The notes under the pieces: model-generated
The model's database searches: none
What the model was told of the DNA's origin: nothing
Seen by the model: only the letters and a program-made list of their open reading frames with translations
Shown: one piece after another, positions 26,374 to 34,358 of the stretch
Layout: each line of letters begins with the position of its first letter
How positions within the stretch are numbered: position 1 is the stretch's first letter
NCBI RefSeq assembly: GCF_003609575.1
Contig: NZ_MBTA01000026.1
Span: forward strand, 124,001 to 188,000
DNA: 64,000 nucleotides
Source: Pelobium manganitolerans
GTDB taxonomy: Bacteria > Bacteroidota > Bacteroidia > Sphingobacteriales > Sphingobacteriaceae
Reading direction: 5' to 3'
Made by a program: the position numbers and the translations under genes

Positions 26374-26586
26374 AAAATTCGCGATGCTTTTATACCCCTT
26401 TATGTCTTTAGCCCCTATGGCTGCAAACATTAGGTTTAAAATATCGAAGCATATATTTGTTTTTTTTGCCTTAGTATTAAATTGTATGCTTTTGTTTACG
26501 AACGAGTTAGGCGTTTAAAAAACCGCCTTGAGCCCAGTTGTGCTACTAAATGACATTTGGATGGCATATCAACTCCATTTCTTGAA

Positions 26587-26594
26587 TATGTTTG
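26587..26594 (+). promoter_or_regulatory. Candidate -7 box of the barrel protein gene
   Basis: TATGTTTG fits TAnnTTTG and lies 30 nt before the ATG at 26625. No TTG lies at the right distance upstream. Confidence 0.4.
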
Positions 26595-26624
26595 CCGAAA
26601 ATTAACAATTTAATATTAACTAAA

Positions 26625-27257
26625 ATGAAAAAAGTATTTGCATTATTAGCAGTTGGTTTAGGTTTAGCAGTATCTGCTAGCGCTCAGGATTTTGGCTTTA
26701 AAAAAGGCGATGTTTTATTGGAAGGAAGCGTTGGCTTTAGCGTAGAGGACAATAAAAATACCGAAGAAAAAGTGACTTCTTTTAATTTTGTACCTAAAGC
26801 TGGATATTTCATCTCGGATAAAGTTGCTATCGGTTTAGGTTTAGGCTTTGTTTCTACAAAAGATGAAGATTACAGCACAGGCGGTTCAACAGACAAAACT
26901 AATTCTTTTGGAATTGGTGTATTTGGACGCTATTACTTCTTAGAAATTGGCAAACGTTTTAAAACCTACGGTGAAGCTGGCTTGGGTTATTCTTACATTA
27001 AATCAGAAACTGAAGTTGCTGGAAATACTGTAGAAGGTCCTAAAACTAACACTATTGATTTCAACGTTGGTGTAGGTGCAAACTACTTTATTACAGAAAG
27101 ACTTGCTTTGAACGTTGGTTTAACCAACTTAATTAACATCGGAAGCTCAAAAGTTGACGCTAGCGGTGCAAAAGCTACTACCAATTACGGTGTACAATTG
27201 GGTTCTATCAACAATATTTTTGATATGGCTACTTTTGGTTTAGCTTACAAATTCTAA
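26625..27257 (+). CDS. Outer-membrane beta-barrel protein
   Basis: This 210-residue protein starts at ATG 26625 with a cleavable signal peptide (KKVFALLAVGLGLAVSASAQ). The rest is made of amphipathic strands separated by short loops (GDVLLEGSVGFSVED; FNFVPKAGYFISDKVAIGLG; TYGEAGLGYSYI; NFNVGVGANYFITERLALNVG). It ends in an aromatic C-terminal residue (FGLAYKF), as expected for BamA-dependent barrels. It is a small eight-strand-type porin or adhesin-like barrel of unknown role. It stands alone with its own terminator. Confidence 0.88.
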   Translation: MKKVFALLAVGLGLAVSASAQDFGFKKGDVLLEGSVGFSVEDNKNTEEKVTSFNFVPKAGYFISDKVAIGLGLGFVSTKDEDYSTGGSTDKTNSFGIGVFGRYYFLEIGKRFKTYGEAGLGYSYIKSETEVAGNTVEGPKTNTIDFNVGVGANYFITERLALNVGLTNLINIGSSKVDASGAKATTNYGVQLGSINNIFDMATFGLAYKF

Positions 27258-27277
27258 ATAAAACATTCTTGTTTTTG

Positions 27278-27314
27278 AAAAGCGCCATCTGAGAAACCGG
27301 ATGGCGTTTTTTTT
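27278..27314 (+). terminator. Rho-independent terminator of the barrel gene
   Basis: The stem CGCCATC with GATGGCG (27283-27289 and 27300-27306) has a 10-nt loop and is followed by eight T. Confidence 0.88.
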
Positions 27315-27424
27315 GTTTAAGAGTTTGTGCTTTTTCATAGGCAGGGAGCAGGGCCTTCTGCGAAAAACCTGCGCTCAACGCAACAAACAAAGTAACTCTA
27401 CGGACTGAGAAGGCATTTTGTAGA

Positions 27425-27619
27425 TCATAATTTCTCTGCTTTCTGCTCCTCCTTTTTCGTTCCCTCCGGCTTTTCTTCAGCTTCGTTCTCAAACAAAATA
27501 CGTACAGAAGGGGTGTACAAATCTTTATTTTGGCCACTGTGGTGCGACCAAAAAAAGGCGGCTAAAAAACATAGCGCCAATACCACGCTGCAGGCTATTA
27601 AAAAGAAGATAATGGTCAT
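27425..27619 (-). CDS. ccoS: cbb3-type cytochrome oxidase assembly protein CcoS
   Basis: This 64-residue inner-membrane protein has one N-terminal helix (TIIFFLIACSVVLALCFLAAFFW). The CcoS signature follows: a Gly-Gln/Asp-rich stretch SGQNKDLYTPSVRILFEN, then a charged tail. CcoS is needed for cofactor insertion into cbb3 oxidase. Its ATG overlaps the ccoI stop by 4 bp (ATGA), as in many ccoIS pairs. The oxidase structural genes are not adjacent: the next gene downstream is convergent and unrelated. Confidence 0.9.
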   Translation of the reverse strand: MTIIFFLIACSVVLALCFLAAFFWSHHSGQNKDLYTPSVRILFENEAEEKPEGTKKEEQKAEKL

Positions 27620-30003
27620 GATTTTAATCCGTATTTTTTAGCTTGTAAATGGGTGCTGATGCTCGTGAATGAGATAATGGTAACGGTGCTTAAAGGCATT
27701 AGAATGGCCGCAATAAGCGGAGACAACTTTCCTTGTATAGCAAAGCTGATGCCTACCACGTTGTAGCAAATGGCAATACAAAAAGACAAATGGATTACGT
27801 TTACCGCTGCTTTAGAAAATTTTAAAAATTTAGGCAGCATCGCAAAAGATTGGCCGTCTAAAATGGCATCGCTACCTGGCGTAAAGTTGTTGATATTATC
27901 TGTAACAGCTATGCCTACATTGGCTTGTTGTAAAGCTCCGGCATCATTTAAACCATCCCCAATCATTAACAGGGTAGCGCCACTGCGTTGTTTTTGCGCA
28001 ATAAAATCCAGTTTGTTCTGCGGTGATTGCTGAAACAACAAATCGCTTTGCTTTTTAAAGTAAGGGCTCAGCAGGTTGTTGTCTTGAGGGGTATCGCCAG
28101 ATATAAGAAAGGTTTGATAGTTGTTGTTTAAATTTTGCAATAGCGGCGCTAGGCTGGGGCGTAGGTTTTGGTTTATTTTAAAATAACCTAAGTACTTTCC
28201 TGATATGCTCACATGCACCTGTGGAAATTCCAGCAGTTGTGTTTTAGCGCCTTGCACAAAGTCGGCTTTGCCAATTAATACTTCTTCATTTTTATAAACG
28301 GCACGCATACCGGCGCCTACCACTTCTTCAAAATCGGTAATTTGAACTTGTGCAGAGCTGTTCACAAAAGCACAAATTTTACGGCTAAGCGGGTGCGATG
28401 AATTTTTGCAAACCCCATAAACTACGGCTTCCCACTCCGGCTCCAGCTCCCCAATAAACTCTACCGAGTTATGATCAGCAATAGTGACGGTTCCGGTTTT
28501 GTCAAAAACCACCGTGTCTATGGCGGCCAGTTGCTCCACCACGTCGGTGTTTTTTAGGTAAAACTTATTTTTGTCGAATATGCTGAGCGCCGCGCCCATG
28601 GTAAAAGGTGTGCTTAAAGCCAAGGCGCAGGGACAGGCTATAATAAGGATTGCCGTAAAAGCGTTTAAGCCGGTTTGCCAGCTGGTAGGTAGCCAAAAAA
28701 GTAAAGCCAAAGTAGCTAAGCTAACCAATATGATGCTGAAATAATGACTTACGCGCGTTACAAAAGTTTTGGTTTTAGTGCTGTTCGCTTTTTGGAAACT
28801 TTCGTTGTTCCACAAGCCGGTAAGGTAGCTTTGTGATACGGGCTTAATTACTTCTAGCTCTAAAGAACCCGCTGTTTGCCTCCCGCCCGCGTAAACTATT
28901 TCGCCAAGTACTTTTTGCACCGGTTTTGATTCGCCCGTTACAAAACTAAAATCTATAAGCGCGTCGCCTTTCAGCAATATTGCATCGGCCGGAATAATTT
29001 CTTGGCTTTTAACCGCTATGCGATCACCTTCTTTTATTTTTTCTAGCGGAACGGGTGCAGTTTTGCCGTCCTCGCCAATGACATCCACTGCTACCGGAAA
29101 AAAGGAACGGTAATCCCGCTCGAATGAAAGGTGGTGATAGGTTTTTTGCTGTACAAATTTGCCAATCAGTAAAAAGAATACTAAGCCGGTTAGGGTGTCG
29201 GCAAAGCCTTCGCCGGCTTGGAAAATATAATCGCTAAGCGTGCGCAGCAATAATACCGCAATACCTAAAGCCAAGGGGAAATCGATATTTAAAATGCCTT
29301 GTTTTAAGGAAACATAGGCGCGCTTAAAATAATCGATACCCGAATAAAACACGGCCGGGAAGCAAAAAGCCAGGCTAATTAAACTGAAATACTGGCCAAA
29401 ATGTTTTTCGGACTCGGCAATACCAAAATATGCCGGAAAGGCCAATAACATCACATTGCCAAAGCAAAATCCGGCAACGGCAATTTTGGGCACTAAAGCA
29501 TCTTTTTTGGCTACGCCACTGTTTATAACGTCTTGCAAGCTAATTAAAGGCTCGTAACCGATAGTTGTTAACAGCTGCGCAATTTCTTGCAATGAGCTGT
29601 GTTGGTGATTAAACTGCAGGTGGACTTGTTTTTTCAAGAAATCAACCCGACTTTCTAAAATTGCCGGATTTAACGTGTTTAAATGCTCTAACAGCCAAAT
29701 GCAAGAGCTACAATGGATAGCGGGCAGGTAAAAAGTAACCAAAGTTTTTTCGGCATCTTGGTAGTTTACCAGTTTGGCGGCAATCTCGGCCACGTTTAAA
29801 TAATCAAATTGTTGTTGTTCTTTTTTCTGCGAAGCGCCCGGGTGTTGGTTTAACTTATAATAATTATGGAGATTTCCGGCAGATAAAATACTGTAAACAT
29901 TTAAACATCCGCTACAGCAAAAGCTTTTTTCGTCTTTGAGCAAAACTTTTGAGGTGCATGTATCACCGCAGTGGTAGCACACTTCTTTAGTAACAACAGC
30001 CAT
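27616..30003 (-). CDS. ccoI: Copper-transporting P-type ATPase CcoI/FixI
   Basis: This P1B ATPase exports copper to the periplasm for cbb3 oxidase assembly. The start is ATG 30003. It opens with a CcoI-type Cys-rich zinc-finger-like region (CYHCGDTC and CCSGCLNVYS, residues about 8-40). A heavy-metal-associated domain with CSSC (near residue 103) follows. Then come eight predicted membrane helices with the CPC metal site (ACPCALALSTPF), the phosphorylated Asp in DKTGTVT, and the hinge GDGLNDAGAL. The 795-residue length and Cys-rich start separate it from general CopA pumps. It is coupled to ccoS. Confidence 0.94.
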   Translation of the reverse strand: MAVVTKEVCYHCGDTCTSKVLLKDEKSFCCSGCLNVYSILSAGNLHNYYKLNQHPGASQKKEQQQFDYLNVAEIAAKLVNYQDAEKTLVTFYLPAIHCSSCIWLLEHLNTLNPAILESRVDFLKKQVHLQFNHQHSSLQEIAQLLTTIGYEPLISLQDVINSGVAKKDALVPKIAVAGFCFGNVMLLAFPAYFGIAESEKHFGQYFSLISLAFCFPAVFYSGIDYFKRAYVSLKQGILNIDFPLALGIAVLLLRTLSDYIFQAGEGFADTLTGLVFFLLIGKFVQQKTYHHLSFERDYRSFFPVAVDVIGEDGKTAPVPLEKIKEGDRIAVKSQEIIPADAILLKGDALIDFSFVTGESKPVQKVLGEIVYAGGRQTAGSLELEVIKPVSQSYLTGLWNNESFQKANSTKTKTFVTRVSHYFSIILVSLATLALLFWLPTSWQTGLNAFTAILIIACPCALALSTPFTMGAALSIFDKNKFYLKNTDVVEQLAAIDTVVFDKTGTVTIADHNSVEFIGELEPEWEAVVYGVCKNSSHPLSRKICAFVNSSAQVQITDFEEVVGAGMRAVYKNEEVLIGKADFVQGAKTQLLEFPQVHVSISGKYLGYFKINQNLRPSLAPLLQNLNNNYQTFLISGDTPQDNNLLSPYFKKQSDLLFQQSPQNKLDFIAQKQRSGATLLMIGDGLNDAGALQQANVGIAVTDNINNFTPGSDAILDGQSFAMLPKFLKFSKAAVNVIHLSFCIAICYNVVGISFAIQGKLSPLIAAILMPLSTVTIISFTSISTHLQAKKYGLKS

Positions 30004-30337
30004 ATTACAAAGGTGGGCAAAATATCCATGATAACTATGACGCGTTGTGGACGCCAGAATGATTAAAATCACTTTTACATAAAAAAGTATGGCTACCGTT
30101 AATATGTAGTGGTTTGGAAGGTCGGAAATATGCAAGCAATTTCACATGAAATTTGGAAGGGATAAAAAAAGCGCTATCTTAGTCCAAAATGCAACCCAAA
30201 CAGTCAACATATCGCACCATAGCATTGGCTATCCCTCAACAGCGGGGCATGGCAAGGTTATATACGTCGGTATTGCTGGGTGTTAGGCGTATTGCCGCTT
30301 TCATACTTTTCCGAAGCAATAAGGATTTTATTTCTTA

Positions 30338-30583
30338 AGCCCCAATTTCCACAATTTACTGGGGGCTACCTTACCTCTAAAATTCTTTTATTATGAAAAC
30401 AGCGCGCAACATTCTACATTTCTTATTTTCTTTTTCTGCAAAGGCTAAAGGCTTAAAAGCCAATAGAGCGTGTTTTTTGTTCACCGCTAATAACAGGGCC
30501 TTTATCAGCTATGCCCCATATTGTTGTTATGGGGCGGTATTTATTGTAGCAATCCATTAGCGGAAGCTTTCAGTTTTTTCCGC
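30338..30583. other. Hairpin-rich intergenic segment
   Basis: In the 639-bp gap 30004-30642 there are three inverted repeats in a row: AGCCCC/GGGGCT (30338-30367), GCCCCATA/TATGGGGC (30513-30535, perfect 8 bp) and GCGGAA/TTCCGC (30560-30583). None is followed by a convincing T run, so they do not look like terminators. They may belong to a structured RNA leader of the GreA-domain gene or to a degenerate repeat. I see no other feature in the gap apart from the short open frame at 30393. Confidence 0.35.
30393..30560 (+). CDS. Possible small ORF (55 aa)
   Basis: The frame runs from ATG 30393 to TAG 30558-30560. The product begins MKTARNILHFLFSFSAKAKG and continues with Cys-, Phe- and Tyr-containing hydrophobic stretches (FISYAPYCCYGAVFIVAIH). 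It could be a small membrane peptide, but two hairpins overlap the frame and I recognise no family, so it may be chance. It lies 82 bp upstream of the GreA-domain gene on the same strand. Confidence 0.25.
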   Translation: MKTARNILHFLFSFSAKAKGLKANRACFLFTANNRAFISYAPYCCYGAVFIVAIH

Positions 30584-30642
30584 CCTGCCTTGATTGCTTA
30601 ATCGTGCGTATCAAATTTTTAAAATAATTAAAACCAAAAGTT

Positions 30643-31026
30643 ATGGTTAAAGATCAAATTGTAATTGGTTCAAAAGAGTACCAATTGTTAGAGAAACACT
30701 TAAAGGCCTCTAACATGTCGAAGTTTAATAATGAAAAGTTGGAAAAAGAGCTTAAAAACGCCAAAGTGGTAGAGGCTAGCGAACTGCCTGCCAAAGCGAT
30801 TGTTTTAAACTCTAAAGTAGAAATTGAGGAAACCGTGAGTGGCAGAAAGTTCAATTTTCAGGTGGTATTGCCTAATGAAGCAAATATCAAAGAAAGCAAG
30901 ATTTCTTTATACACCCCAATGGGTGCTGCGGTTTTGGGTTATATGGAAGGTTCATTTGTTGAGTGGGAAATGCCTAACGGGGTACAAAAGTTTAAGATTA
31001 ACAAGGTAGAGCAGCCAGAGGCCTAG
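30643..31026 (+). CDS. GreA/GreB C-terminal domain (Rnk-like) protein
   Basis: At 127 residues this is too short for GreA (about 158) and lacks the long N-terminal coiled-coil hairpin. The C-terminal FKBP-like domain is clear: VLNSKVEIEETVSGRKFNFQ, VVLPNEANIKESKISLYTP and the Rnk/GreA hallmark PMGAAVLGYMEGSFVEW. Rnk-type proteins bind RNA polymerase and may compete with Gre factors without cleaving RNA. It stands alone, with a long, hairpin-rich upstream region and a strong terminator after it. Confidence 0.85.
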   Translation: MVKDQIVIGSKEYQLLEKHLKASNMSKFNNEKLEKELKNAKVVEASELPAKAIVLNSKVEIEETVSGRKFNFQVVLPNEANIKESKISLYTPMGAAVLGYMEGSFVEWEMPNGVQKFKINKVEQPEA

Positions 31027-31045
31027 GCCGGTTGAACATCTTCAT

Positions 31046-31079
31046 AAAAGCTGTTTTGCTTGCAAAACAGCTTTTTTTA
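31046..31079 (+). terminator. Rho-independent terminator of the GreA-domain gene
   Basis: A long stem (AAAAGCTGTTTTGC paired with GCAAAACAGCTTTT) with a minimal loop ends in a T run. Confidence 0.9.
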
Positions 31080-31149
31080 TGTCCTTAGTTTTTCGCGTTC
31101 GCTTTTGGCGGGGTGCAGTGTGCTGTCGCCATATCTTTTGCTAGGTAGG

Positions 31150-33054
31150 CTAAAAGCTATTCATAAACTTCATCCTAATGCCGTCTTGGAAGTTTTCGAT
31201 AGTTTTAAAAATCTCGCGTAAAGTGGCCTGCTCAATTTTTGTTAAAGAGCTTAGCTCTATATAATTGCTGGGTTCGCTGCGGTCGTCGGTAATTTGCTGC
31301 GCCTGCCTGCGTAAGCGTAAGCTCATTAAATAGTAATAAGATTGCATCAGCTCGTCAAATTGCGACTCGGTGAAAACTCCTTTTTCTTTTAAGGCTTTTA
31401 AACGTTCGCCGGTGTTTTCTTTCTGAAAAATTTTGTTCTGCAGGGCGTATACGCGTGCCAAATCCACAATGGGCGTCATGGCGCGTTTAATATCAAAAAC
31501 TTCGCGCTCTTGAACTTTTAGGGTTCTGATGTTTTTAAAAAAGGTAAGGGGTGGTTCGTATTGTAAGGCATTTTTTGCCATGTACACAAAAAACTTTTCC
31601 ATGGGCTTGTTCAGTTCTTCATCCACAAAATCGCGTAGTTCGTCCATAATAGAACGTTCGCCATAGATGGCCCGGCAATCAAAAAAAGTGGCGAATTTAC
31701 TTGCTGTTTCTGGCAAGGCTTCTTCTATCCATTCTTTGTAATTACGTTTCCAGTGCGATAAAGAATGCGTCCATTTAGGGTTTTTAGCCATAAAATCGCC
31801 ACTGCAATATTCAAAACCAATTTCATTTAACTTGTCCGACACGCGCGTAGCAAATTCCAAAAAATAGGCGCGCACCAATTCGCGCTGTTCATTGGCTTTG
31901 TCTTCATAAATAATGGCATTGTCTTGGTCGGTTTTAAGCGTTTGCTCTTTGCGCCCTTCACTGCCTAAAACAATAAATACAAACTTCGCCGGGGCTGGAC
32001 CAATCTCGCCAATCACCTCCTCAATCACTTTGTTAGATATAGTATCGGCAATGGTGGTAATTACTTGGTTCACAATTTCTGCATGAACGCCTCTGCTTAA
32101 AAGCTGCGATACAATGTTGGGCACCCGGTTCCATTTAGCCCGCAGTTCTTTAATGCTAAGTGCAGATTTTACCGACTGGATAAATACCAATGGCGATTGT
32201 GCCTGTTCGCTTAGCAAGCGGTTCCTGCTTAAAAATCCCTCATATCTGCCGTCGTTCTCAATTAACACATAGCGACTCTTGGTTTGGAACATCAATAAAA
32301 TAGCCTCGTACATATAAGAACTGCCCGAGATAGAAATCGTATGCGTATCCATTACGCTTGATACGGGGCCGTTGGCATCAATCCTTTGCGCAATTACCCG
32401 GTCGCGCAGGGTTAAATCGGTTACGTAACCAATAATGTCATTGGCTGCATTAGTAATAAATAAACAGCTCACTTTATTTTGGGCCATTTTTGTCGCACAT
32501 TCATATATGGGGGTGTTTTGCGGACAACTTACCAATTTTTGGTAGCCCATTTCTTCAATTTTACGCGAGTAGAGTTGCTCAGACGCGATGTAGCTTTCCT
32601 CAAATAAAGTAGGCTTCTTAAAAAAATGTGCAAAGTCTTCATTAGACATCCGTTTACCAAAATCGTCCGTAAAATATTGGAAAAAAGCCTCGTAAGCATT
32701 GCACAGCGCCCTAAAGTGCTTGCGGGGGAGAATATAAACCACGGTCCCTTTTTTTGCGACCACAGTTTTTAAGGCTTTTTTACGGTTTAGTAGCACCGAA
32801 ATTCCTCCGAAGACCGAGCCGGGAAGCAATTCTTCTACATCGCGTTTATGGTTGTTGCTGTCGTAAAAAAAAGATTCGTAACTGCCTTCCACTATAATAT
32901 CTACGCCTTTCATTTTGGTGGCGCCCTGATGGTAAATCTCTTTTTCTTTGCTGTAACGTTGTTCTTCTAACAAATCGGCAACATTTGCCAAAACATCTTC
33001 TGGCAAATAGCTAAAAGGAACAGTGGTTTTTAAAAGCGCTAGTTTATTTTCCAT
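31150..33054 (-). CDS. cNMP-binding/CBS/DUF294 nucleotidyltransferase-like protein
   Basis: This 634-residue cytoplasmic protein has four regions. The first is an N-terminal cyclic-nucleotide-binding domain (about 5-140: HQGATKMKGVDIIVEGSYES; LLPGSVFGGISVLL). The second is a CBS pair (about 160-290). The third is a DUF294 nucleotidyltransferase-like domain with GSEGRKEQTLKTDQDNAII near residue 370, whose GS and DxD residues match nucleotidyltransferases. The fourth is the DUF294 substrate-binding C-terminal domain. It resembles GlnD's catalytic part, so nucleotidylation of a protein regulated by a nucleotide is plausible but unproven. ATG 33054 is preferred and lies inside the end of the exonuclease gene, so the two are coupled. 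Confidence 0.9.
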   Translation of the reverse strand: MENKLALLKTTVPFSYLPEDVLANVADLLEEQRYSKEKEIYHQGATKMKGVDIIVEGSYESFFYDSNNHKRDVEELLPGSVFGGISVLLNRKKALKTVVAKKGTVVYILPRKHFRALCNAYEAFFQYFTDDFGKRMSNEDFAHFFKKPTLFEESYIASEQLYSRKIEEMGYQKLVSCPQNTPIYECATKMAQNKVSCLFITNAANDIIGYVTDLTLRDRVIAQRIDANGPVSSVMDTHTISISGSSYMYEAILLMFQTKSRYVLIENDGRYEGFLSRNRLLSEQAQSPLVFIQSVKSALSIKELRAKWNRVPNIVSQLLSRGVHAEIVNQVITTIADTISNKVIEEVIGEIGPAPAKFVFIVLGSEGRKEQTLKTDQDNAIIYEDKANEQRELVRAYFLEFATRVSDKLNEIGFEYCSGDFMAKNPKWTHSLSHWKRNYKEWIEEALPETASKFATFFDCRAIYGERSIMDELRDFVDEELNKPMEKFFVYMAKNALQYEPPLTFFKNIRTLKVQEREVFDIKRAMTPIVDLARVYALQNKIFQKENTGERLKALKEKGVFTESQFDELMQSYYYLMSLRLRRQAQQITDDRSEPSNYIELSSLTKIEQATLREIFKTIENFQDGIRMKFMNSF

Positions 33055-33752
33055 AAGATAAAGATAATGAGCAATGTAATAAGGATAAACGAAAGCAAGT
33101 AAGCGCGCCAAACAGGTTTTTTGCTAAACTCTTTATTCGGGTCTTTTATTTCGAGCGTATGGCGCTTAACGATAGCTTCTGTTACTTCGTTTTTATGCAG
33201 CAGGTGGAAGAAAATTTCTGCTGTAAGTTCTGAGTCTTTCAAAGCGTTGTGCAACTGCTCGGGTCGTTTTTTAAATAAGGTTTTGTAAAAAACGCCCAGC
33301 CGCAGATGGCTAAACGACGGGTTTTTAACATATTTAGCACTGGCCTTCATGGTGCAAAAGAAATCGCTTTGCTGCAAGGGGTTTTCTTCGTTTAAACGGT
33401 AAGCCTCGGCGCCTACCATGCAAAAATCCAACTCGGCAAAGTGTGCTACCACCAAGGGATGATATTTTATAATGTCGTTTTCAAACTTCTCAAATACGCG
33501 TCTGCGGTCTTTGCCGTGCTTCAATAAGAAATCGCGATCCAGCTTATGGATGCGCGTAGACGCTTTACTGATGTTGATTTTACCCGGTTTTAGATAATAA
33601 TTTTCGCGTTTTACCTCATTGCCATCGCTGTCGAAAATTAGCCAAGCTATCTGCAAAACGTGCGGCCAGTTGTTTTTTGCGCCGTAAGAAACATCCCATT
33701 TTTTGGGTAAACCCGATGTTTCGGTATCTAATATTAAGTAGTAATTATGCAA
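33039..33752 (-). CDS. DnaQ-like 3'-5' exonuclease with C-terminal membrane anchor
   Basis: This 237-residue protein has a DEDDh exonuclease domain: motif I YLILDTETSGLP at the N-terminus, motif II VAHFAELDF, and motif III HNALKDSELTAEIF with the DEDDh His and Asp. After about residue 205 a hydrophobic helix ends the protein (AYLLSFILITLLIIFILW), so the nuclease is probably tethered to the inner membrane facing the cytoplasm. The start is TTG 33752; no ATG precedes the essential DTET motif. It overlaps the DUF294 gene by 16 bp. DnaQ-like/DUF294 pairs recur in other bacteria without a known role. Confidence 0.88.
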   Translation of the reverse strand: MHNYYLILDTETSGLPKKWDVSYGAKNNWPHVLQIAWLIFDSDGNEVKRENYYLKPGKINISKASTRIHKLDRDFLLKHGKDRRRVFEKFENDIIKYHPLVVAHFAELDFCMVGAEAYRLNEENPLQQSDFFCTMKASAKYVKNPSFSHLRLGVFYKTLFKKRPEQLHNALKDSELTAEIFFHLLHKNEVTEAIVKRHTLEIKDPNKEFSKKPVWRAYLLSFILITLLIIFILWKIN

Positions 33753-33795
33753 AGCTTATGGTTAAACGTGTGTTCAAAATAAGCATTTTTTTGAG

Positions 33796-34320
33796 TTATG
33801 CTTGCGCTGATGCTTTGTTGCTTTTTGTTTTTTGAAAAGAGAAGTTTCTTTGTGAGAAATAGCTGAACAGCGTTACCAGCACAAATGTGAGCATGTACGA
33901 TGGGGTAGGATACCAGTGCCATAAATCTACAAACAGCTTCATAAAAACGTAGTTTAATAAGATGCAAACCAATACCACCATTAAATATCTGACTAGCTGC
34001 ACACGTTTTAAAAGGTATGAGCCTCCGAAAACCACATAGGTATTTAAGTAAAAACCGATAGGGAAAGTAATACCGAAAGCAACCAGGAAAGCGAAAATGT
34101 GCGAGCTGATGGCCAGCCAAGAACCCACGTGCACCACCTGCTTTTTAACGATGAAGTTTTCTGTAACGGCAAAAATCAAAAAGTTTAAGCAGGCATTGCC
34201 GCCGCCGCACACTGCGTACCTGTATGTTTGTAAAGGCAAAAAGCGCTTAAACAGCGGATAAAAGCTGTCAATAAGCGATAATAGTAGGTGTTGAATTTGG
34301 ACGTTAAGTCTGCGGATCAT
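33796..34320 (-). CDS. GtrA-family membrane protein
   Basis: A small polytopic membrane protein (174 residues) with four hydrophobic helices fitting GtrA (YRYAVCGGGNACLNFLIFAV; FAFLVAFGITFPIGFYLN; YLMVVLVCILLNYVFM; YMLTFVLVTLFSYFSQ). The family signature FSYFSQRNFSFQK closes the last helix. GtrA proteins take part in moving sugar-linked lipid carriers for cell-surface polysaccharides. It has no adjacent glycosyltransferase, but GDP-mannose and KDO genes lie 1-3 kb upstream on the same strand. Confidence 0.85.
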   Translation of the reverse strand: MIRRLNVQIQHLLLSLIDSFYPLFKRFLPLQTYRYAVCGGGNACLNFLIFAVTENFIVKKQVVHVGSWLAISSHIFAFLVAFGITFPIGFYLNTYVVFGGSYLLKRVQLVRYLMVVLVCILLNYVFMKLFVDLWHWYPTPSYMLTFVLVTLFSYFSQRNFSFQKTKSNKASAQA

Positions 34321-34358
34321 TAAACCAAAGATAGGATGCTTTATTGGCGCATAAAATT

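Noticed and set aside
27616-30135. Longer ccoI start at 30135
   Set aside because: The extra 44 residues form a hydrophobic non-conserved stretch before the normal Cys-rich N-terminus that begins at ATG 30003.
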